NCBI GenBank assembly: GCA_905221605.1 | Contig: CAJNDS010000302.1 | Location: forward strand, 1-62,500 | DNA: 62,500 nucleotides | From: Symbiodinium natans | Taxonomy: Eukaryota > Sar > Dinophyceae > Suessiales > Symbiodiniaceae | Direction of reading: 5' to 3' | Shown here: in pieces, positions 22,077 through 33,220 of the stretch | How the letters are laid out: the number at the start of each line of letters is the position of its first letter | Position numbering within the stretch: position 1 is the stretch's first letter | The notes under the pieces: generated by a model | The model's input: only the letters and a program-made list of their open reading frames with translations | Told to the model about the DNA's origin: nothing | Database searches by the model: none | Position numbers and translations under genes: made by a program

Positions 22077-22974
22077 GTGTAGGGTAAGGGCTTCGTCGGG
22101 GTTTGCGTAGGGGTTTTAAGTTTAAGGTTTCAGCTGTTCCGGCTCTGGGGGGCTTCAAGGCTACAGGGTTCCTGAAAATGATTGTTCGGTTTAGGGTTTA
22201 GGGTTTAGGGGTTAACCATGACGATTGCTTATGGCTGTGTTCTTGACTGATGGTTAGTATGACTTCCTAAATGATCATTCTGGAAAGTGGCTGTTGCTAA
22301 GTTCTTGCTGCTCTTGCACTTCGCAGGATACCCCTAGAGCCTTGTTAGTGGGCATTTTGCAAAGTTGTCCGTGGGATGCTCAAGGTCAGAGTCAGACAAA
22401 TTAGACACCCAACCCCCGAGAGTGCAAACATGTTGAACGAAAAACGTGTGAAACTCAGGCTCCGACTCAGACAAAGAAAGGTGCAGACCGACTTTTTGCA
22501 TGCATTTTGCAAATTTGTTGTTGAGAGCTTTTTAAGAGAGTAATGCAGATTGGGTTTAGGAGCTTGCTGGGCCTTGAGTACAGTGAAATCGTTTCCTAAT
22601 GTCGTGGGACCAATGGGCGGCTGGGTATGTCTCCGTCGCTTGACAAGAGGACGTGAGATGCTGAACCCTTAAGCCCTAAACCCCCAGTGCCCATAAACGC
22701 TAAACCCTTGGCAGCTGGACCATGCCCTAAACCCTAAACCCTAAACCCTAGGCCCTGAACCCTAAGCTCTAAGCCCTCAGCCCTAAGCCCATGCTCGTCC
22801 CGATGTCTGTTGCCGACCTACTGAGGCGCCTTCATCTGGGTCTGCGTGGCATTGAGCCCAGCCTGGCGAGAACTGCAGAATTCCGTGTAGCAACGGCAAT
22901 ACAGAATGGTAAAGGGCAATCGATGAATAGAATGGTGGACTGGCAGAATCATGCAAGATCATGAGACTACATAT

Positions 22975-23100
22975 ATGTATACATATATATTTATATTTAT
23001 ATTTATATTTATATTTATATTTATATTTATAATTATAATTATATTTATATAGCATATATGCATACATCTATATATATATATGGTCACATATATATATATA
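22975..23100 (+). repeat. A/T microsatellite (TTTATA)n
   Basis: About nine TTTATA units followed by TATA runs. Translations across it (YKYKYK) are repeat artefacts. Confidence 0.95.
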
Positions 23101-25201
23101 TATTATGTACCAGTAATAATGCAGAGATCTCATAAGGCTACAATAGGCGCTGTTAGACTCGACCGCTTCACTCCCGGATGTCATGTGATCCGTCATGGTT
23201 GGGCAACTGTCACATTATAATAATATAGTCATATAGTCTTATGATACTATTGTACGGCTACACCCTAGCCCAGATTCCAAGCGACATAATAGCCGGCTTA
23301 AGCAGCTATTTCAGGATAAGCAAGACTCGCGGCTAACACCCCATCTTTTCCCTGCCCCTTCCAACCCATCTTCTGCTTCCTTACCCTCTTCCCCTCCCTT
23401 TGTTTCTTCTTGACGATCCCCTCTTCTTCTTGTTCTTCCCTACCCTCTTCCTCTCCCCTCTACTCCCAGAATTTTGGGATGCGTTTTGACATTCTCCGGC
23501 TCCTCTGCCCTCGGCGGTTCGATCATGATACAATTGTGTTTCTCTATCGTTTTCATGCAAGTGCAGAAATCTGCTCCGCACATGCCAGTTTGCAACGGCG
23601 AGGCAGTCACCAGCACCACGACGGACGAAAGTCCGGTCGTCCACGCAAGTGGAGACCCTCCCATCCCGGAGCGAACGTAACTAGATGAATGGAAAGATCA
23701 TGTGAAGTAGGGTTGATAGTAGCAACTACCCAAGCTTCGTGACAGTTGCAAAGGCTCCAAACAAACATCCTGCGCAGCACCATCAATATTAAACAATTGA
23801 ATACTGCCCCCCCCCCCCCCCCCCCCCCCCCGCCCTGATCCCGAAAAACGCATAAACAGACCACTCCGAGGGGATGGACCGATTCCCCTGCTAAAGCAGA
23901 AACTTAACTCAAGCTAGCTAAAGCTAGCTCATAGATTCAAATATGTTTTCTCATAACATGAGAAGTAAATAATATCTGAAAATAATTGTAAAACAACAAT
24001 AAAATGATGAATTGCTATTTTCTTTCATCGTGCTATTACTTTACGGTTATGCTCTGATGGTGTATTATTCTACTAATACAACAGGTCAGTATTTTTAGGA
24101 TCCCATATTGTAGTACTAAAACGACATGTTATCATTGCATTTTTGCATACTTCAAGAACCCTGCAGAAATTGGGAATCCCACAGCCTCCGCAAGCCAATC
24201 GTACAGACAAGAAACCCACAACCGCATGGGTAGTTCTTTACATTAGGGCCCCCTGCCAGTGAACTACCCACATAAATCACGCCCGTAACGTGAGCTGTGC
24301 CAAGCGACGCGCGACGGTTTTCGTCGCGAGTCAGCCCTGAGTGAGGTTTGCTTTGATGGGAGACATGGACCAGACAGCACAACTGTTCACAATTGAATGG
24401 AATCCTTGACAAAGATGGTTCTGAGAAGCTGGCTTTGGCGACGCGTTGCGCTGTGCACATTGACCGTTGATGCTCAAAGTCCGAGTCCTTTCCGCCTTCA
24501 TGGGCATTCTAAACCTAAACCGTACCCTAAACATCCCTAAACCCTAAACCCCAATCCCTGAGCCCTAAACCCCAAACCCTAAACCGTAAACCCTAAACCC
24601 TTGCTGCTTGGGAAGAGGCAGAGGAGTCTTTGTCGCCACCCGCGTGTCAACAAGCTAGGATGCTACAGGCACCCATTCACTACGCTATAGCAACCACTCC
24701 ATCCGCCCAGCCAGTATGCACATAAGGCGACCGGACTCCTGAAATTCACACGCTGAAACCCTAAACCCGATTGCCTAAACCCCAGACCCTAAACCCTACC
24801 TGCCTTGATACCAGTACCATCGCCGGGCCTGGGCATGTCTCGCCCTGTCTCACCCCCTCTCTCTCTGTTAGTGATTATGGTCGCAGCAACGATTCGAGAT
24901 CTAATCTCTCTATATGAGTGCCGAGGGCTACTTTCACCCTGGCACCAGGGTTGCACTCTGAGAGCTGCGGTAGGGTGCCCAGTTGTGCAAGCTGTTAGCC
25001 TGAGGCGGGTGGATTCAGGTTGCCATGCTATCTCAAGAAAAGAAGGACCGCAATGAAGAGAAAAAACCACATAGGGGCCCAGGGACAATGCACATTCACA
25101 TGCTCCTGGGTCCTACCCAGCATGCCAGGAATAAATCCAAGACAAACCTTCGTGGAGTCCCATCTTTTCTGAATCCTGGGACCCCGGACCACGGGTAAGA
25201 A

Positions 25202-25309
25202 TTGGGATGTTCCACCTTATAAGGATATACTGACAGTCCTTATAGGGAGCATCATCGGGGGTACCAGAAGCCAAATTCAGGACTGTTAGTATAAGGGGGG
25301 AACATCCCA
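25202..25309. mobile_element. Introner-like element, family A
   Basis: The arms TTGGGATGTTCCACCTTATA and TATAAGGGGGGAACATCCCA are inverted repeats. Flanks (G)TAAGAA and CAAGAA are an imperfect target duplication. Confidence 0.75.
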
Positions 25310-25982
25310 CGGCAAGAACCAAGAAGCAAGGGGTGCAACTCCCACAGTCTAACCACCCAGCTGTCTGCAAATAAGTTGCACAGCGCCACGAGCTTTCAAG
25401 GCTTCAAATGTAGTCCTTCGATGGCGAGTTGTTGGGACCCGTTTGATGGGATCAGCTGATGAGGCAATGCAATCCCCATCTTAAACGCCGCATATCAATC
25501 TCATTCAATGCATTTGCACCTCTCTTTTTTCTCTCGAAATCGCCTGAGCAGTTGAGCATGCTCTCTAAGACGCGATTGGATAAAGGAACCTCGGCAGGAG
25601 TCTATTTGCCAGCTGCCGGTTTACCCTCTCTCCAGTCTCGAATGGCTACGCCACCTCTTCTGTGAGAATTTCCATAGCCATAGATTGTCCACGGCGTTCA
25701 CGCGGGCGCGGCTGCACAAATTGCGCTTCAAACGCGTGTTGGCGCATGGCATCCTGCGCCCAGACTAGACCACATCTTTTGCGTGGCTAGCCCCTGCACA
25801 TGTGCAGCAAGCGCCGTCTAGTTTAACAGTCTTTAAATGTAATATTACAAGCCCATGCAAGCCTTGCGGAAACGTAAATAGTTTACGTGGCCATCCTGTC
25901 AAGCAACTTTATATAGCATACACATAGAGCTGCAGCTATGTTAAAGAGTGAGAACTGCATGGCCAGGATGGTTTTCAGAGAC
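25310..25982. other. Region 3' of PPDK, no supported gene
   Basis: Non-repetitive sequence without telomere-type arrays. A plus-strand open frame at 25459-25665 is not convincing. The last 100 bases may hold the PPDK 3' UTR; no polyadenylation signal is evident. Confidence 0.4.
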
Positions 25983-28900
25983 CTACCAAGGTCCAAAAGC
26001 CGTGCGGAGAGGCCTGGCCGCTTTGGTGGAAGGCGCCTGGGCCTTGAAGCCTTTTGCCCTCAGGGCCGCCTGCGCTGCGGCCAGCTTCGCGATGGGCACG
26101 CGGAAGGGCGAGCAGCTGACGTAGTCCATCTTAACCTTATAATTGCCCAGCAATTCTGGGCGGAACTAAAGGATGACCTTTATGGGATTGTAAGGGGGAT
26201 TTTATACTACCCCAAAAGGGTTCAAGTTTAAAGGTTGCCCTACTCTGCTAGGAAACCCGCTGGCAGAAATCGATCGAGGAGGGGTCCCCGCCATGCTCGC
26301 CACAAATGCCCATCTCGATGCCTGGGCGTGTCTTCCTTGGTAGCCCAGAAAAACCATATTCTGATAAAGGGCACCCTTTTGTGGGTTTCTTACTTTATAA
26401 GGGAACCCTGAACCAAAAAAAAAAGGAAAAAAGGGGCACCACTGGGCTGCTAAGCTTCTGCCCACGCTCCATGGCGATTTTGATGAACTCGCCTACGCCT
26501 TTCTCATCGAGGGTCACGAAAGGATCCTCCTCCATGACGCCCTTGGTCTTGTATGACTCCATGAAGGTGCCCACATCATCGCGGCTGAGGCCATAAGTCG
26601 TCTGAGTCAGGTCGTTGGTGCCAAAGCTGAAGAACTCTGCTTTCTCAGCGATCCTGCCTGCTTGCAGTGCAGCACGGGGCAGCTCAATCATACTTCCTAC
26701 TCGGTACTTGAACTTCACCCCTTCCTCCTTCTGCACCGCTTCTGCCGTCTTGTCAATGATGTCCTTAATCGTTGAGAACTCCTCCAAAGAGGCCACCAAG
26801 GGAACCATGATCTCCACGGTTGGCTGGCACGTCTTCACCTCCGCGGCGGCTCCAAAAATGGCCCGCGCCTGCATGGCGCAGATCTCGGGGAAGGTGATGG
26901 CCAAACGGCAGCCACGATGTCCAAGCATGGGGTTGGACTCGCGCAGCTCGCTGGCGCGCCGCCGCACACGCTCCAGCGGAATGCCAGCTGCCCGTGCTAC
27001 GGCGGACAACTCTGTCTCAGAGTTGTTGATGAACTCATGCAAAGGAGGATCTAACAAACGGACAGTCACCGGAAGTCCATTCATGATCTCAAAAAGCTCC
27101 GTGATGTCCTCGCGCTGCATGAAGAGAAGCTTGTGCAAGGCTTCTTTTCGTTCCCTCTGGTCCGAGGCCAAGATCATCTGGCGCATTGCCACAATGCGGC
27201 GACCCGCAAAGAACATGTGCTCCGTGCGGACGAGTCCCAAGCCCTCTGCACCAAACTCCTTTGCCTGACGAGTGTCCGCAACGGTCTCCGCATTGGCGCG
27301 GACCTGCAAGGTGCGAAACTCGTCCGTCCAGCTCATCAGCGTCTGGAAGGACTTTCCCAAAACTGAGCAAGTTGGCGGCACTGTGGGGAGCTCACCCAAC
27401 ATCACATCTCCCGTGTTTCCATCAATGCCGATGAACTCCCCCTGCTTCACGTTCACATCGCCAACTCGTAGAGTTCCTGAGGCCAAGTCCACCCATGCAC
27501 CGGTAGCACCTGCACCTGCGTTGGGTCCTCTTGCATCACGTGCAGCACCCACAACACATGGTCGACCCATGCCACGTGCAACCACTGCAGCGTGGCTGGT
27601 GATGCCGCCCGTCATCGTCAGCACGCCTGCCGCAGCGTGAAGCCCATGGATGTCCTCCGGGCTGGTCTCCGTTCGCACCAAGATGACTTGCTCTCCATCG
27701 CTGGCACGCCTCACTGCCTGTGCAAGAAGGAAAGCAAATTGCACAAATTTAGCGGCCCGTTGGGTCTCAGCAGCCAATGGGTCTTATGGGATTGACAGCA
27801 CAGTAGCCGGTTGCCCACTCGCTCAGGACCTCCGAAACCCGTGCAGATCTTATGTGCTAGTAGGTCTGGCAGCTGAATCCTACAAAAGTTGCGAGCCTCG
27901 TCGGCGGAGAAGACAATCTTTCCGGATGCAGCACCAGGCGAGGCAGGCAGACCCTGTCAGTTCACAGGGAGGCTTTGCAGCCCCGGGAAGAATCCAAAGA
28001 CCAGACAAACAAGGCACCATGCCTACCCGTGAATCAAGCCCCGTTAAGCCATGACTTGCGAGTGCAAACTCAAGCTGCTAAAGCCTTTGGGTGCGGGGAA
28101 ATTGGCCAGCGCAAGCTCTAGCATGTACAGCGTCCCATGCAGGACTTTTAAGCAGAGAAAAAACTGTGACAATGAAGGCTGGAAGGTGAATCATTAAATC
28201 CTTGCACGGGCCCACGTCTAAAGAGAAAACAATCGCTCTCGCTCCAGTTTGATGGCTTTGCACGACCTGGCCTGGATGAGAACCTTCTTCTCGAAGGCTG
28301 GGTCGATGGTGGGGTGCAGCAGGTGCTCCAGCAGTTGAGGCTTCAAGCGCATGATGGCTTCTTCCTTCGAGACAAGACCTGCAACGATGGGCTTGTGCAA
28401 AAAAAACTCTCACACCTGTCTTACAATGCTGACTACACATCTCATGCCGGCCACCGTCTTGCAGGTAAACGAATCTCCCGGCCTTCGTTTGCCATGTCGA
28501 CTGCAATCTTGATTGCCGCATGTGTTGTTCGCTTGCCCGTGCGGGTCTGCAGCAGGAAGAGCTTGCCCTTCTGGATGGTGAACTCGATTTCGTGCATGTC
28601 CTTGTAGTGCCTTTCTAGCTGCTCCCGCACCCCCATGAGCTCACGGAACATGTTGGGCATGAGCTCCTGTAGCGAGGGAAGCTCACTGCCATGTGCAAGC
28701 CGCTGCTTCATGGTGAGCTCCCTTGGGGTACGGATGCCTGCCACCACGTCCTCGCCCTGCGCGTTGACTAGGAACTCTCCATAGAAGTGGTTGTCCCCGG
28801 TGGAGGGATCCCGGGTGAAGGCCACCCCTGTGGCACAGTCGTTGCCCATGTTGCCAAACACCATGGCTTGCACGTTCACAGCTGTGCCCCACTTGTCGGG

Positions 28901-29821
28901 GATGCCGTGCAGCTCGCGATATGTCTTGGCGCGAGGATTGGACCAAGACTTAAAGACGGCCTCGATGGCACCCCACAGTTGCTCACGGGGGTCCGTGGGA
29001 AATTCCTGGCCCAGTTCCACAAAGATCCTGGCCTTGTAGTCCCTCACCAACTTCTCCAGATCTTCTGCCTCCAGGTCGGTGTCCTGCTTCACTCCTCGCA
29101 ACTGCTTCGCTCGATTCAACATCTTCTCAAAGTCCACGTCCAAGCCCAGCACCACGTCGGCATACATCTGAATGAAGCGCCGGTAGGTGTCGAAGGCAAA
29201 ACGGGGATCACCGTACTTGTCGGACATGGCCTCTACGGTTTTTCCATTGAGGCCCACGTTCAGCACGGTGTCCATCATCCCAGGCATGGATGGAGGTGCC
29301 CCTGCACGTACGGACACAAGGAGCGGATTCGTTGAGTCGCCAAACTTCAAGCCAGTTCGCTGTTCCACTGTGGCCAAAGCGTTGAGAACCTCCTCTTTGA
29401 GCGCCTCCGGGAAGGTCCCATGCTGCTCAAAGTAACCTTGGTTGCTCTTTAGCCCCCCAATACGAGTTTAACTGTTGGCCCCCTTAATGTGAAATTAGAG
29501 GAACCCCAAAACTTATGAAGTGATAAAGCTGTAGTAAAGTCCCACCTAGTCACTGCAAACCTCTGTGGTCAACGTAAAGCCGGCCGGCACAGGCAAACCG
29601 ATTGAGGCCATCTCAGCCAGATTCGCACCTTGGGTGTGCCCATGAGACCCTCTGAAAAATCTCCCCGCAACATGATCCTCTTAAACCCAAAGTAGGGGGC
29701 AAAATGTAAACTCTCCCAAAACACCCACCTAGGCACCTTTGTTTCCGAGTAAGTCTTTCCGGTCGGCTCCCCCGGCCTCACTGGCCTCACCTGCACCGAA
29801 ATTGAAGACCCACTTCCCCAT
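25983..29821 (-). CDS. ppdK: Pyruvate, phosphate dikinase (complete, 8 exons)
   Basis: PPDK interconverts pyruvate + ATP + Pi and PEP + AMP + PPi. Exons, in reading order: 29737-29821, 29554-29628, 28483-29436, 28272-28378, 27897-27953, 26459-27717, 26257-26335, 25983-26135. They join in phase to 922 residues, normal for the family. The N-terminal ATP-grasp domain starts MGKWVFNFG and NKGANLAEM; the linker holds HLLHPTIDP and GLPASPGAA; the phosphohistidine motif [13 protein letters not shown] puts the swivelling His at about 468. The C-terminal barrel has [34 protein letters not shown] and the acid/base Cys at about 857 in GICGEHGG. Donors are 4 GT... GC types mixed as follows: GT, GT, GC, GC, GC, GA, GT; all acceptors AG|G. 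Four introns are introners or introner-sized. An in-frame stop lies ten codons before the ATG and no transit peptide is visible, which suggests a cytosolic form unless an upstream exon exists. Confidence 0.97.
26136..26256. mobile_element. Introner element, family E, as PPDK intron 7
   Basis: A 121 bp intron between the codons for FCQR and [11 protein letters not shown] is repeated at both edges (GT donor). The interior (ACTAAAGGATGACCTTTATGG...TTTAAAGGTTGCCCTACTCT, in two parts) matches the kinesin intron 58818-58927. Confidence 0.85.
26336..26458. mobile_element. Introner element, family T, as PPDK intron 6
   Basis: A 123 bp intron with arms CTTGGTAGCCCAG (plus strand, left) and CTGGGCTGCTAAG (right), flanked by a GAAG duplication in sense. 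The first GAAG supplies a GA donor, and the second GAAG restores the coding frame after AG. Confidence 0.92.
29437..29736. mobile_element. Two introner-type introns of PPDK around a 75 bp exon
   Basis: Intron 29629-29736 (108 bp, family F, GTGC repeated at both edges) and intron 29437-29553 (117 bp; edges GTGA and GTTA, ends CTTGG/CCTAG inverted) frame the exon 29554-29628 that encodes [17 protein letters not shown]. Both use GT donors. Confidence 0.8.
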
Positions 29822-30109
29822 GGCTCGGAAGCTGGAAGCGGTTCCAGCTGTCTACGACTTGTTTTTTTTTAAAGGCCAAACTGCGCGCAGCACAAGCAAC
29901 GTCCAGTGCCAAGCATGCATGCCGCAAACAAGCCCAAAATGCACTGAACAGCCACAGCAACAGCACAGCCTTCTCTGAACACGTGGATCCCACCCTAGTG
30001 GAGTTGCCCAAGAATGCCTACACTCAGCCGAAAGAAGACCCCTTTGCTGCACCTGTCTGTGGCAGTTGCTGGCTGGTGTATGTATGGTGGCTGTGGAAAG
30101 ATTGGGGAG

Positions 30110-30406
30110 TTAACTGTCGTCTGCCTTGCAGATTCTGTGCTGGCAGCGAGCCTCTCGGAAGATAGCTGCCGGTCGCGCTTGCCGTCTCCGCCCGATATGT
30201 GACTCAGCATCAGCTAGCTCCAGCCCCAAGTCACTCACGCTGCAGGTCACCCCTACCTCTAAACCCTGTACGAGTAGGTCATGGTTGAATCCAAAGGGTT
30301 GGTTGCCTTCAGGTTCTGAATTAGACAAGCCCGGTGTTCGACCCATGGCATCTGCAAATCTACGCGAAGGTTCATAGGTGCACGCGTGGCGTACTGGTCC
30401 ATGCAT
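30110..30406 (-). CDS. Candidate exon, unrecognised
   Basis: A 98-codon minus-strand open frame (GFNHDLLVQGLEVGVTCSVS; LGLELADAESHIGRR) upstream of the PPDK start, with even composition. The opposite strand is also open, with a Ser/Arg-rich product that looks less natural. It could be the 3' part of the next gene upstream. No family recognised. Confidence 0.35.
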   Translation of the reverse strand: MHGPVRHACTYEPSRRFADAMGRTPGLSNSEPEGNQPFGFNHDLLVQGLEVGVTCSVSDLGLELADAESHIGRRRQARPAAIFREARCQHRICKADDS

Positions 30407-30520
30407 ACCTGGGGCTCACCTTAAGAAGCCAAAACCTACTGTTTTTGGTTCTTCATACAAAGCACTGAAAAAAATCTTAGGTAACCCACAAATAGGGAGG
30501 CTTGGGTTCTTAAGGTAGGA

Positions 30521-31045
30521 CTTAGGGTTTAGGGTTTAGGGTTTAGGGTTTAGGGTTTAGGGTTTAGGGTTGGGGGCACCTCCAGGGGTGACTGCAACCA
30601 GGCCCACATCAAAGGCCACCCTTTTTGGCTTCAAAAGGGGCTTTGTAAAAAGGAACCTAACTCTGCAAAAAAGAGAAAATCAGGGCCGACTCTGGGTCCC
30701 TAGGAAGGGTACTTTAAAGGAGCCTAACTCGATAGGAAAGGAGGGCCGACTCTGGGACTGGCAAAGGTCACCCTAAACCCCTAAACCCCTAAACCCCTGA
30801 ACCCCTGAACCCCTAAACCCCTAAACCCCTAAACCCCTAAACCCCTAAACCCCTAAACCCTAAGAACAGGACAAAGGGCCGGTTCTGGGACCTCCTCATG
30901 TCTCCGTGCTCTGAGTGCCCGACCTACCCTGCAGGCCTTGGTGCGACCTGCTAGGGTTCAGGGTTTAGGGTTTAGGGTTTAGGGTTTAGGGTTTAGGGTT
31001 TAGGGTGTAGGGTGTAGGGTTTAGGGTTTAGGGTTTAGGGTTTCG
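30521..31045. repeat. Cluster of telomere-type arrays, including an 8 bp CCCCTAAA variant
   Basis: TTTAGGG units at 30521-30570, CCCCTAAA units (8 bp, about eleven copies) at 30771-30862, and TTTAGGG units with a few TGTAGGG variants at 30957-31045. Confidence 0.9.
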
Positions 31046-32390
31046 GGACTAGGGGAATGGATGTTGTAATCAGAGTCGGGAGACAGCTTGAACCCAAGTA
31101 TCCCGGCGCAAGGGGCTGACATCTACACGACGCAGGAACAGAGAATCGTCTAAGAGCAGGAAGCATGCGGAATCGTCCAGTCTAGAAGCCGTAAGGTCGA
31201 ACCCCTCCAGCCGAGAAGCAACGAAGCTGAACACCAGCAAAACCCAACTGTTCTTGAAACTTGAACAATGCATAATGGGGATGATCCCTTCAGAGCCAAA
31301 GCAAACACCTCCATTTTCAGCTCGAACCCTAAACCCTAAAGCCTACATTCTTTTCACCCTAAACCCTAAACCCTAAACCCTAAACCCTCAAAAACCGACG
31401 CCTCGGGCGTGGCTCACTTGGGCTCCCGGGCTGGAAGCTTTGAGCATGTGGCCCGCTCCCCTGCTGCTTGGGGAGGCTTGGACGCCTGCCGAGGTGTGGC
31501 CCCGTTTAGGCGCTCTCCCGCATCCTATACTACGAGATAGACGAGTTTGGGGTTTAGGGTTTAGGGTTTAGGGCTAGGGTTTAGGGTTATAGGGTTTCGA
31601 CGCTCACACCCGCACGAGGTAGGTTTAGGGTCTAGGGCTCCGCATCTCAAGCACAAGCATTCGCTAGTAAAGCTCCTTACTCCGGTATCGAATATCGACC
31701 CACCCACCCATTGGATCCCATAACAGCCCCGGGACAGGTTGTCCCGGCCCCCCCCCAAAAAAAAAAAAAACAAATGTCCCCGGCGTTGCTTGCCCGCGAA
31801 TTTTTGGCGCTTGTCCGCGAAGTGTTGGTGGGTCCGCGAGTTGTTGGCGCTCGTCCGCGACCTGTTGGTGCTATTTTTCGGAGCTTGTCCGCGAACTGTT
31901 GCTATTAAATATACACATCAGTTAGAGCTGGTTTAGGGATGCCTCCTAAGGGAGGCAGAAGAGACCCGAATACACCCAAAAGCAGCCCGAAGAGGCCCTC
32001 CCAGCTGACCAACACGGCCTATGTTCCCCCCCGGCCCCCCTCCCCAAACTTTGTTAAAGCCCAGCGCCAGAAGAAATCGACATCCTGGGGGATTGGGGGG
32101 TGGGTTGATTAAAACCCAACCCAACATGATCCACTCCCAAAAAGAAATAAAGAAATAAAGCCCAAGTTTCAAGACCCAGAAACCCAGAGGGAGTGAGAAA
32201 ACACTTCTGGACCTAACCCTAGACCCTAAACCTGCAACCCTCAACCCTAAGCCCTAAATCCTCGCCCCTTTGATCTAAACCGAAAGGCCCTTAGTATAAT
32301 GCCGAAGAAGCGCCTTCCAGAAATTCGGCTGCCTGCGGGGAACTGGCCCACGTTCAGATCCCTGAAGGCAACAGGCTGATTTCAGGTTTA

Positions 32391-32500
32391 CACTAAACTC
32401 CAAAAGTTGGAACATCCTTATCCCGATACCCCGTATACTAAAGGCAATCCCAGCTCTACTGACCCGTAAACCATGTTCCAACTTTCTGGAGTTTAAAGTA
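32391..32500. mobile_element. Introner-like element, family D (TIR AAACTCCAAAAGTTGGAACA)
   Basis: The arms AAACTCCAAAAGTTGGAACA and TGTTCCAACTTTCTGGAGTTT are inverted repeats. The right half (GGCAATCCCAGCTC...) is shared with 42640-42700, inside an intron of the gene at 42479-43203. Confidence 0.75.
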
Positions 32501-32550
32501 CTGCAGGGTTAAAATTAAATAGCTTTTAGGGGTTGCAGGATGAGGGTCTA

Positions 32551-32654
32551 CTATACTCCCCTTAGAACCTCAATAAAAACATAATATGTTCAATATCCTC
32601 TTGGGTTTTACATAAACTAAAATAAAAGTAATCCCCAAGGAGGATCTAGTCTAG
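32551..32654. mobile_element. Introner-like element, family B
   Basis: CTATACTCCCCTTAGAACCT to the end GTAATCCCCAAGGAGGATCTAG (in parts) matches the kinesin intron 58605-58706, and partly 44112-44191. The ends are imperfect inverted repeats (CTATACTCCCC / GGAGGATCTAG). Confidence 0.75.
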
Positions 32655-33117
32655 GCTTTAGGGTTGAATCCCTCACCACAGGGACAAGTTTAGGCGAGGC
32701 ACAATGGAGTCCGGTAGCTCCAGTGACTTCAGGGTTTAGGGTTTGGGGTTTAAGTTTTTGGGGTTTAGGGGTTTAGGGTTTCCGAGGGGCGGTTTGAGGG
32801 TTTCGGACCCATCGGGGTTTCGGGTGTAGGGCTTGCAGGTCTAAGATTTTCGTGTTTGGGGTTCTGGGTTCGCGAGGGGGGGGGGGGGGGCGTTAAGCTG
32901 GTGCCACGGATAACTCGGGCTTCAGTTCTCGTCAGCAGCATACGTTTCTAGGATACCAGGCTATCGGGCTTGTCTAGGATTTGTCTTTGCCGCTGGGGCT
33001 GAGGGGGATGTCATAAAGGCCCATTTCACGTGGATAGTTTCGCATGCACATCGTATCTGGCTCTTAGTGCCCTTCTACTTGCCTCAATTGGTCCTTACTT
33101 GCAGAAACGCCCAGACG

Positions 33118-33220
33118 TTGGGATGTTTCACTTAAACTCACAGTCCTTAACAGGGATTATAATCTAGGGGGCACCATAATCCCTATCAAAGACTGCTGGT
33201 ATAAAGGGGGAACATCCCAA
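33118..33220. mobile_element. Introner-like element, family A, with 8 bp target duplication
   Basis: A 103 bp element with arms TTGGGATGTTTCACTTAAAC and AAAGGGGGAACATCCCAA, flanked by CCCAGACG (33110-33117) and CCCAGATG (33221-33228). Confidence 0.85.

Larger units (their letters stand above)
20313..25200. other. Long stretch without a supported gene; AT-rich island at 22.9-24.1 kb
   Basis: Holds small telomere-type arrays (about 21040, 21290, 22190, 22727-22760, 24535-24600, 24760-24800), a family M element (21391-21500), an A/T microsatellite (22975-23100), a pyrimidine-rich tract (23340-23465) and a C-run (23807-23831). The part from about 22.9 to 24.1 kb is AT-rich and has no telomere-type repeats, unlike its surroundings. 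Open frames at 23474-23680 (+) and 24152-24534 (-) are possible exons but are not convincing. Confidence 0.45.

Noticed and set aside
26395-26458. PPDK C-terminus [18 protein letters not shown]
   Set aside because: Read-through into a family T introner. The true C-terminus with GICGEHGG and SCSPFRVP lies in two further exons.
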